Source: Asterionellopsis glacialis
Taxonomy: Eukaryota > Bacillariophyta > Plagiogrammaphyceae > Rhaphoneidales > Asterionellopsidaceae
Assembly: GCA_014885115.2 (NCBI GenBank)
Contig: WKLE02000710.1
Coordinates: 1 to 16,053 of the forward strand
Direction of reading: 5' to 3'
Length of the DNA stretch: 16,053 nucleotides
Positions 1-8,400 of the stretch are shown here, piece by piece. The notes beneath the pieces were generated by a model that saw nothing but the letters and a program-made list of their open reading frames with translations, was not told the DNA's origin and made no database searches. The translations under genes and the position numbers were made by a program. Positions within the stretch are counted from its first letter, which is position 1, and each line of letters starts with the position of its first letter.

Positions 1-68
1 TGGGCGGTGGAGGAGGAATGAACCCCGCCATGATGCAAGCTGCACTAGCTCAAGCTGGTGGGATGTAA
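1..68 (+). CDS. C-terminal end of a Gly/Met-rich protein (5' part outside the window)
   Basis: Reading from base 3, 21 codons run to a TAA stop at 66-68. They encode five glycines, then MNPAMMQAALAQAGGM. A Gly-rich run followed by an Ala/Gln/Met-rich end is common in low-complexity tails of RNA-binding proteins and some chaperones, but this is too little to name a family. An AATAAA lies 6 nt after the stop, which supports a genuine gene end. The reading frame is inferred from the open frame, the composition and the poly(A) signal. The rest of the gene lies left of the window. Confidence 0.6.
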   Translation, partial: GGGGGMNPAMMQAALAQAGGM

Positions 69-74
69 ATCAGA

Positions 75-80
75 AATAAA
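75..80 (+). terminator. AATAAA poly(A) signal of the left-edge gene
   Basis: A canonical AATAAA starts 6 nt after the TAA stop of the partial gene at the left edge. The following T/G-rich sequence (91-130) could serve as the downstream element. The very short spacing from the stop implies a short 3' UTR, as also seen for the Brr2 gene in this window. Confidence 0.5.
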
Positions 81-417
81 AACATCCTAATTGTTGTTTC
101 GTAAGTTTTTCTGGGTCTTTGGTTGTGTAGTTGTGCCCACGCATGATGTACTTGCTACTACTAGTGAAAGTTGGCTGTGACAATCGTGAAGTTCAATCAA
201 AGTCATTGTTACATTCAAAATTTAAACTATTAGAAAATATTTGGTTTGGCAAAAAACTCTTTTTGTTCGAACTTGTATTAGTGCAGGAGTATCCAAATAG
301 ATGAAAGTTTAAAAAATACATATTTTGAAAATTTATAAGGCCTATTGTCCAACATTCTTTTTTTGGTTGAAGGACTGTTGAAGGACTAATAATCTGTGTT
401 CACAGAAGCCTCTGCTT

Positions 418-618
418 TCATTCTTCAAAGTTGACATCATATTGAATGCCCATAGGCAGTTCAACTTTGGTGACACAAGTGTTAACATCTGGATATTGAA
501 TTTGGAATATATCCTTGACATAATGTAATCCCGCGTGATTGGCAGTCGTTAGTATAACTAATACTTGAGTATTGGTTTTGTTTTTATGTGTGACAATAAA
601 GTGAGGGTAGACACACAT
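418..618 (-). CDS. Small hypothetical ORF, 66 aa, doubtful
   Basis: A minus-strand ATG (618-616) opens 66 codons ending in TGA at 420-418. The product has no signal peptide or membrane segment. It contains mixed, protein-like sequence such as VLVILTTANHAGLHYVKDIF, and I do not recognise a family. An in-frame TGA lies three codons upstream, so the ORF is self-contained unless spliced. An AG immediately before the ATG could be a splice acceptor. A second open minus-strand frame (558-782) overlaps its start, so the two could be parts of one small spliced gene or of a frameshifted relic. The ORF would be divergent to the HMG-box gene. It may equally be a chance ORF. Confidence 0.2.
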   Translation of the reverse strand: MCVYPHFIVTHKNKTNTQVLVILTTANHAGLHYVKDIFQIQYPDVNTCVTKVELPMGIQYDVNFEE

Positions 619-898
619 CTTATTTCAGGTTCGTTCCCGCGTGTTTTCCAATGTCGTATCCGTTGGTCTGTAGGCAAGATGATTAAATGAGAGTAAACTA
701 TTTCGGTCGTATTGCCAAAATAGTCTTTTGCAATGCTAGCACTATGCATACTCAGGTACAATACATTTCCATTGAAAAGCAAAATCTAATTGAGAAGATT
801 TCCCATATTCTTCTGTTTTCCATAATTTAGGAGAAGTCAAAAAGAACTCGTGACAAATAGAAAGGGAAAACGAGACTACCACGTCCAAAGTTATTACC

Positions 899-2232
899 AT
901 GTCTTCACCTCGAAAGGTAAACAGAAAGCCTATTCTGCAAGACTATACCACTTTCAATTCAAAGAGAGAGACGAAAGAACTCACGGATCATTGAATCGTT
1001 AAAATCTCTTTCTTTCCAAACACAGGTATTCTACCCCCAAGATCCAAATAAACAATTGTTGCATGAGTCCGCTTCTTCTCCGAACAATACTGAACCCCCC
1101 AAACCAGCTCGCTCGGCATTCATGTGCTTTTCGGATGCAAAGCAGAAGGAAACTTCGGAACTTTTAGGAACAACTCGCGTAAGTATCAAGAGAAATTCAT
1201 CTACTCCTTTTCTGTGTATATCAAATCTGAACATATCTGTATGCCACTGTCTGCGTTTCTTTATTTCACTCACCTGTTTGCAGAAAAAAGACATTATCAA
1301 ACATGTCGCAGAAGCTTGGAGGTCTTTGTCGAATAAGGAACGTGCCTATTGGGATGAGGAAGCCAGGAAGGACAAGCTCAGGTACGTCCGTGAAAAGGCA
1401 TCCTATACTGGACCCTGGGTCGTCCCCAAACGACGTGCTAAGAAACATCCTTTGGCTCCTAAACGTCCCATGTCGGCATTTCTCAAGTACTCGCAAACTC
1501 GCAGAAGCGTAGTCAAGGAAGAAAATCCTGACATGAGTAACACGGACGTAAGTCGTCTTCTTGGTGAAATGTGGCGAAATGCTCATCCGAAAGAGCGTGC
1601 ACCGTATGTAGAGCAGGAGGAACGTGAACGTGCTGTTTATAAGAATGAGATTGCAAAGTGGAGAGCAGACCAGGCCCGTCTAGATGCCATGAGCCGTACA
1701 AGTCACATGAAGGTCCAGCAAAAGATGATAGAACATGATACCTCGCCCGAGTATGAGCATAGCTACCACGATACTTCCCAACAAGAAAACATTGATGTGA
1801 ATCTAACTCATGGGCACAGCTATCACCACTCAAGTCGAGAATATAACAGAAGCCATCACCATGTGGACTCTGCCTCGAACGGTGAATATTCATCAAGGGA
1901 TCATCCATCTACAGTAACAGGTACAGTATTAACATGTCTTCTGTGTTTCAACTTTTGTACGTATCACAAAAAATTACAATGAAAACTCACAACTGCTGTG
2001 GTTCATTCTTTACTTGATAATTAAAGTGCTCGCCCCATATCATTCCTCTGAACGAGACTATCACCATCACAATCAGAGTAATCCTCACGAACCTTTGCCT
2101 CTTTCACATGCTGCTTACCAGCCCCCACACCCAACCCATGTGGAGGATGAAAATAGCTATCCAGTCAGTCACCGGAATACATACAATTCTGACCAAATCA
2201 CCTACAACTCGTACTCTGGTAGATACCATTGA
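899..2232 (+). CDS. Tandem HMG-box DNA-binding protein, 337 aa, four exons
   Basis: My model joins 899-916, 1026-1178, 1284-1920 and 2027-2232 (1014 nt). The introns are GT-AG, of 109, 105 and 106 nt. HMG box A (about residues 30-100) has PPKPARSAFMCF, AEAWRSLS and KERAYWDEEA. Box B (about 112-184) has APKRPMSAFLKYS, LLGEMWR and KERAPYVEQE. A basic linker (about 105-112, KRRAKKH) may act as a nuclear localisation signal. The C-terminal 140 residues are rich in His, Ser, Tyr, Asn and Glu (HSYHHSS, RSHHHVDS, RDYHHHN). The family bends DNA as chromatin-architectural proteins or transcription factors in the nucleus. The start is inferred: no ATG opens the large exon, but ATG 899 splices in phase 0 through a good acceptor (ACAG, 1022-1025). 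The last exon was placed in the His-rich frame to match the preceding exon. The short first exon and last junction are the least certain parts. Confidence 0.85.
1179..1283 (+). other. Intron 2 of the HMG-box gene, stop-free and a multiple of three
   Basis: The donor is GTAAGT at 1179 and the acceptor is TTTGCAG ending at 1283. Splicing joins TTR to KKDIIKH and restores a continuous HMG box A. The intron is 105 nt, in frame, and has no stop codon, so an unspliced transcript would still be open and carry 35 extra residues inside the box. An ORF caller would therefore merge the exons and miss the intron. Splicing is preferred because the insert would break the HMG fold. Confidence 0.8.
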
Positions 2233-2416
2233 TCAAATATACCACCTTCGGTCCGTCATACCCAAGTTCTCTCGTCTTCTGTTCTTTGTGCTTTATTTTA
2301 CATATCCACATAAGCTACCTCCGGGCGCAATTGGAGTCTTATTCTGTCGTCGACGTATAGGTGTAATTTTTTGTAGTTGAAAACTTTCTGTGCGCATTTG
2401 TGTGAAAGTCTATGAA

Positions 2417-2422
2417 AATAAA
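2417..2422 (+). terminator. Putative poly(A) signal of the HMG-box gene
   Basis: An AATAAA lies about 185 nt after the TGA stop of the HMG-box gene, on its strand, in an A-rich context. It is only 71 nt from the stop codon of the convergent Brr2 gene, so the two 3' UTRs probably nearly meet or overlap. Confidence 0.45.
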
Positions 2423-2480
2423 AAACTGCATTACTGTCAAAAGGTATTCTGCTTTGTAATATATAACCCGATTACCATGT

Positions 2481-2486
2481 TTTATT
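2481..2486 (-). terminator. Putative poly(A) signal of the Brr2 gene
   Basis: Read on the minus strand, AATAAA starts 6 nt after the TAA stop (2495-2493) of the Brr2 gene, the same spacing as in the left-edge gene. A second minus-strand AATAAA at 2297-2292 would give a longer 3' UTR running into the 3' UTR of the convergent HMG-box gene. Confidence 0.45.
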
Positions 2487-2492
2487 ATTCCC

Positions 2493-5400
2493 TTACTCTT
2501 CACTCTCGTCGCTATCGCTGTCATCTTCGTCATCGCTTTCACCAACTGCGACACTTAGAGGAACTGAGTACTCCTGATCACAACCTAGATAACTGTCGCT
2601 CATGCAAAAGAGAGTAAGGTTGTAATCCCCAGCCTCTTCTGGTGCGATAAACTCAAGCTTTATCTTCTGCTTTTGGACAAGATTTACACGTTTCAGCGAC
2701 AGCAAAGAATTTGTTTTGGTGTCACCGACAACGACCCACCAACCTTCCCTTTTTTCGCCTGGGAATAGCGGGGCGGACACGACACCAAGTTGTGATAACG
2801 CTTCTTCGTCCATTTCATCTTCATCGATTTCACGTTCAAGTTGAACGGTAAACTGAACGGGGTCACCAGCCGTTACGTCATCAGGATCTTCAACTTCGAA
2901 AGTAACATCTATATTGGGATAGTTATTACAGAATACTGCGACGTCAGCCATTTTGTCGTCCGGCAGTCGAAGCAAGTCGTTTCTGACATCATCATCCAAA
3001 GTGAGGATGTCGAAAACCGATTCAATAGCTTCTTCTCCTTCATAAGCATCGCACCGACGTACGATTTCATCAGTGAAATGAGGGATCTACAGAACACAAG
3101 AAAAGAAGAGGAACGTGTTTAAGGTTCTGTAGTTCACAAAAGCAACATGACACCACAATACTATGCATAGCCAACCAAACTCACCTGTTTAAGAACATGG
3201 TCTTTATTCCAGAGTCCCTGCACAACCATTTGACTTAGCTCCATTGCAGCAAGAGCTGGTTTGAGCCAACCGTTGCTACTGATTACATCGACAATAGCCT
3301 GGATAAGGCTCACACTTTCTTTTACAACACGCTTTTGATCCGAACGCAAATCTGCAGATAATGATTTCCTGCTGAAGTGGTTCTGAAGCAAGATCAACGC
3401 TTTTGTATTCGAGTCGTGGAATTCGGATGTTTCTGGCAACTTATGTGTCAGAGTTCGAGCCAAAATCTTGAGTGCCTTTTCTTCTCCATACCTTACTGGG
3501 AGGGAGCCAAACTCATAGGCAGCTGACAAGATTTCCATCACCCCTCTAATCTTGGTTTTGGCTGTTACGGATGACGCAATGATTTCAATTGTTCTGTACT
3601 GGATATAATAATATGCTGCGATCATACCCAGATTCAGTGGTGACACTTCACCCTCTTCTGACATTTCACAGCATTTGCTTTCTTCAAGATCGCCCAAGAC
3701 CGTTTCTACCATTTCACTCAGGTGTTCGCTCAAATGCACATTTGATGTGCCTTGTAAACCATAGTAGTTGGGGTTCTTGGCAAAGCGACGATAAAGAAAA
3801 GTCCACGTGATATAATCAACAGCATCTTGCATGCTTCCGATAGTCTTGGTAACAATTTCGGAGTTGAAGTGGTCGTGCAAGTAATAATTCAAGTGACTTT
3901 CGATGGGAAGGGGTTCATACAGAAGCTTTTTCAGGTGCTCTTTCTTCGGAGCATGGCAAAAGAGAACACATTTACCATTTTGATCGATAGCTTGGCGACT
4001 TGCCTTCCCCATCATGTGCAGGACATCGGCAATTGGATAATCAGCATACCTTCTTTCTCTACCATCATAAGCTTCCGTGCCCATGATGACAACTAAATGA
4101 GCGAAAGTCTTCAGCTTCCAACATACGTCAGCTGGACACACCAATACACGAATAATGCCGTCTTGGTAAAGCTCCGTGATTCGTTCCCAGTCCGATTCTG
4201 TCATGCCTCCATGAAGAAAGCCAATCCCTGAAGCTACGACCTGTTGCAGTGCCGGCTCACGCAATTCAGAGGCAACTTGCTCAATTTCGTCAGGCTGAAC
4301 ATTTTTGCTGAGAAAAGTACCTCCCTCCTGACTTTCGTGGTAAGTCATCAGATCAATTGCTGTGAGCTGCGCTTGTCGTCTACTTGGGACGAAGATTATA
4401 ACAGGCTTTCCAGTTGAATGTCGAATAACGGCATTGTATGCAGGCTTTGCCATGGCCATCAACCGAGCTGAGTAGTTGCTTTGATCGAACGACTGGAAAT
4501 AAATCTCAAGTGGTGTTGGCCTGACCTTAGGAGAGAAGTTAAACAAACTTTTGTTTGATACACCCATCCATTCACCCACTTCTCTTGCATTGGCCAGAGA
4601 AGCACTCAATCCTACTATACGCATGGAATCCGAAGCCCCGCGTTGCTGCTGTTGGCCACTAATGAAACGCATCCGGGAAATTACGACTTCCAAAGTTGGT
4701 CCAACATCACCTCCTAGAAAGTGTAACTCGTCAACAATAAAAAGTGATACGGCTTGCACTGCTTTTCGCTGTCTCCATCGACGACTTAGAGCATCCCACT
4801 GGTCTACAGTGCTCACAATGATCTTGCCATCAGTCAGGAACCTAAGATCGGGTGCAGTCTCCCCTGTCATTTTAACAACTTTTCCACTTCCAAGGATGGA
4901 TCCAAAACGTGCCTTCCAACTGTCATAGATTGGTTGAGCAATTTCATCCTTAGGTGCGACATAAACAACTTTTCCGTTGGGATTCTTCACGAGCATTCGC
5001 AGGATTGCAAATTCAGCGCAAGTTGTCTTTCCAGATCCAGATGGTGCACAGACAATACAATTTCGGTCAGTCTTGAACAGTTCATGAAATGTCTGAGTTT
5101 GGATGGGATTGAAAGCTTTAAAAGTGAATAACTTGGCGAGCGCTGGCTCTCCCACCACCGAGGGAGGTAAAGGCTGTAAATCGAGAAGTTCGGTGGGTGG
5201 TGGGAACTTTGCCGGCAAAATTGTATTTCGAAATGAAATCGGAAGGACAGATTCTGAGTGCAACCACCGATCTGAAATCACGCGGATAAAATAGGAAGGT
5301 GGTAAAGGCTCCAATATTGGCACCGTGAACACCAGGACATTCTCTTCTTCACTGCTCCTCATCTTCAATGAAAATACTTCGTGGTGCAAGACATTTTCAC

Positions 5401-8400
5401 CGTTCACATCTTCAATGAGGATGTGGAAGAGTTGAACATAACCATGGACGTTGACATCAAATTGAAAAGCTGAAACCAATGTAAGCTCAACACGTAACAT
5501 TGATCTAGTGATAGGCTGGATGTGTGCGGAAAGGTCTAGGCGAGGAAATTGGTTCACAAGTTTGTGTAGGACGCGACCCATTTTGGGAACTCCAACCAAT
5601 TCACCAAGATCTGAAGGAGTCAAATCAGCATAGCGATCCCATTCGATGTCGCTTTTGCGCTCTAGTTTGCGAGCAACAACTTCTGGGACATTTTTGAACT
5701 GCCTGAGAGGTGTCTGGCTTCTCCAAATGCGATGTGCAACCATATTCGAGAATGCCAGAGTCAACTTGGCAAGTCCAGCCCAATTACGACGGAGGGCGAT
5801 TTCGAAGAGAGCCCTCATAATACGTGCTGCAGACTGCTGGATAAATGCCATGTCAGAGACGAGCGCAAAACCATCCAACTTCAAGCGAGAAATGTAGGCC
5901 TGTAATAATATATTGATTTTGGCCGACGGTTCGTTGGGACTTTCTTTTACAGGTATAGGTACTTTTGCAGCAAGCTTGGCAAGTTCTAATTTTTCTTCTT
6001 CGCGCACAGTAATATGAGCAAATTCTCCACTCAAAGAAAATAGACGGAGAAGTTCAATGTCTGACATATTCGGTCTCATGTGTCGAGAGTAAAGAGCCAT
6101 TGAAGTATGAGACAAATAGTACTGGCTTGCAATACGACCTAGAGGGGTTGACTGGAGTGCACCACTTTTGCGGTCGTACCTCGCTAGGTGACTCTTCTCA
6201 AGAAGTGACGCAGCCGTATGAGCAAGATCCAGTCTTCGTCTCTTCAATGTAGGGTCTTCCTTTAGAGTTTGTTCGGGATTCACAATTCCATACAAACCTG
6301 GATTCTGAAGCATACGGATATATAGGAAGGAATAACTCAACCAATCCACAGCTTCGGATATGTTTTGGACAGTTCCGAGTGATATCTCAGCATTCAGGTG
6401 GTCCGGGAGGGTTTTGATCAATTGACTCTCAACGGGTAGCTGAAGATTTGTAAGTGATAGATAATATTGGAGTTCACTATGTTGTGTCATGATGATACCC
6501 TCTCCCTCACTGTCATACTGAGGACGTCCTGCACGCCCAAGCATTTGCAAAACATCCAGAGGACTGAGCTCTGCCCAGCGGCCCTTTGCTGGATCGTAGA
6601 TTTGAGTTCCTTTGATAATGACAGCATGGGCGGGTAAATTTACTCCCCAGGCAAGAGTTGCAGTAGTACACAAAACGGCTATATGGCGATCAGCAAACAA
6701 GTCCTCAACGAGTTCACGATCCTCTCGACCCATTCCAGCGTGATGGATAGCAAACCCATGAGGTAGAACCTCCTTTAAGTCAGCATTTTTAACAGTCGAA
6801 GCTTCCTCTCGAAGAATTTCTTGCGTTGCTCCTCCATCACGGGCAAAGTTCGATCCTTCATCCCGTTCTAGAGCTAAGTCGCGAAGTGCCTTAGCCGTCT
6901 TTCCAGTCTCAGCCCTACTGTGAACAAAGATAAGCATTTGGTTCCCATTACGACGCTGGACAAGGGCTTTCTCGTAACAAATTTCATTCTGCAATTGAAA
7001 TCTCTTGAAAGCATTGCGCTCAGTGATACCTACATACTGCATTTGTAGCGGAACTGGACGGTAAGAATGGTCGAAGAAGAATAGGCCTTTCTCTGGTTTA
7101 ACGCGCAAGAATGTCGCGACGTCGGCATAATTTGGCAATGTTGCACTTAAGCCAACAAGACGGATGGGTTCAGCTGTCGTTTCAACTTGGCGAATGATGC
7201 GTGAAACAATACTTTCTAGTACAGGTCCACGTTCGTCATGAAGTAAATGAATCTCATCAATAATGACCAGTTTGACCATCTGAGTGTATGCCCGACCTTC
7301 TCCCTGTCGAGTTACGATATCCCATTTCTCAGGTGTAGTAACAAGAAGTTGAGTTTCGGCAATCTGCTGCCGAGTAAGGTTGGAATCACCCGAAAGTTCC
7401 CTCACGTTCACCCCATACGATTTCAAACGGTCTGCAAAGTTCTTAACAACCTCTTGGACCAGTGCCTTCATGGGTGCCACGTATACAATTTTAAAAGCAT
7501 TTAAATCAAACATTCCCTTTGAGTCAAGACCATCCATGGCATCTTCATCCATTGTTTGCTTTCGGTATTGCCCAAGAATGTTCAACATTGTAAGCATAGC
7601 AACATTGGTTTTACCAGCTCCCGTTGGTGCACAAAGTAAAATGTTTTCTGACGATCGAAGCGCAACGTCACTCATTTTCGATTGTACCCGATTCAATTTT
7701 TCCATTCCTACAAAAGGTTGAGTAACATTGGAAAGCATGGGGAGAACACAATTTGAGTTGAAGCAAAAGCGTGAAAGAAAAGGCCTAGAATACAGCACTA
7801 GCTCGTCGCAAGAACGGTCAACAAAAGCTTAGACTAGATGAATTCGATGCTGATTGTAACTTTCTCTGCCTTTCACAGTCCCTATGTGGTAATACCCCTT
7901 TGAAAAATACCTGCTCGCATACCTCCACAATCCATCATCAAAACAGCGTGACTGCTTTCAAACATAGTTTTTTAGATGAATCATTCCCTGTCCACGTATA
8001 ACAAGATCAATGACACTACTATTGGCTTTGGCGAGTGCTGCCATGTGTGAGGCGTAACCAACAACCTTCAGCGAGCAGGTAATTTCAGTAATAGGGCGGG
8101 CATTTTCATAGGGGACTGCGAAGGGGAAGGAAAGATAATCAAAATATAAAATGGGATAAACAACAGCCTTCCAATTCAAATATTTTTTATGTCTCTAATG
8201 AAAACCAATGCCAGACGAAACTCACCTTTGAAAGCATCATGAGTCCACATAGGAAGCTCGCTAATAGGGACTAGCTTTTCATCTGATGGAATGACACTTC
8301 GAACAGCAGGAACATGCACTTCCTCATAACCCTTCTTCATGGCCCTCCAAGATTTATCAGGTAAGCTGCATTTCTTGTTGCTCATGGTGTGCGATCCATC

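Larger units (their letters stand above)
69..898. other. Intergenic region between the left-edge gene and the HMG-box gene
   Basis: The 830 bases are AT-rich, mainly at 180-360, and CG dinucleotides are present at an ordinary frequency. They should contain the 3' UTR of the left gene and the promoter and 5' UTR of the HMG-box gene. I see no clear TATA box, tRNA or other RNA gene. An 11-bp unit GTTGAAGGACT is tandemly duplicated at 366-387. The only ORF with some protein-like character is the minus-strand 418-618 ORF listed separately. Confidence 0.5.

Noticed and set aside
1056..1982. A single uninterrupted 308-codon ORF for the HMG protein
   Set aside because: It has no ATG at its start, its middle (1179-1283) carries perfect splice signals and would disrupt HMG box A, and its end reads into an intron. 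The spliced four-exon model fits better.
2108..2380. Alternative last exon frame for the HMG gene using a donor at 1914
   Set aside because: That frame loses the His/Tyr/Ser-rich composition continued from the previous exon, while donor 1921 with acceptor 2026 keeps it and gives a 106-nt intron like the others.
7161..7798. Using the ATG-like or TTG start near 7798 for an independent helicase gene of 1545 aa
   Set aside because: Residues before 7707 have no helicase similarity and sit upstream of a clear acceptor. The N-terminal Brr2 exons join in phase with human-like sequence across the junction.
7890..7960. A box C/D snoRNA in Brr2 intron 2 (TTGATGA near 7945 on the minus strand)
   Set aside because: The C box is imperfect, and no CTGA D box or terminal stem is found at a suitable distance.
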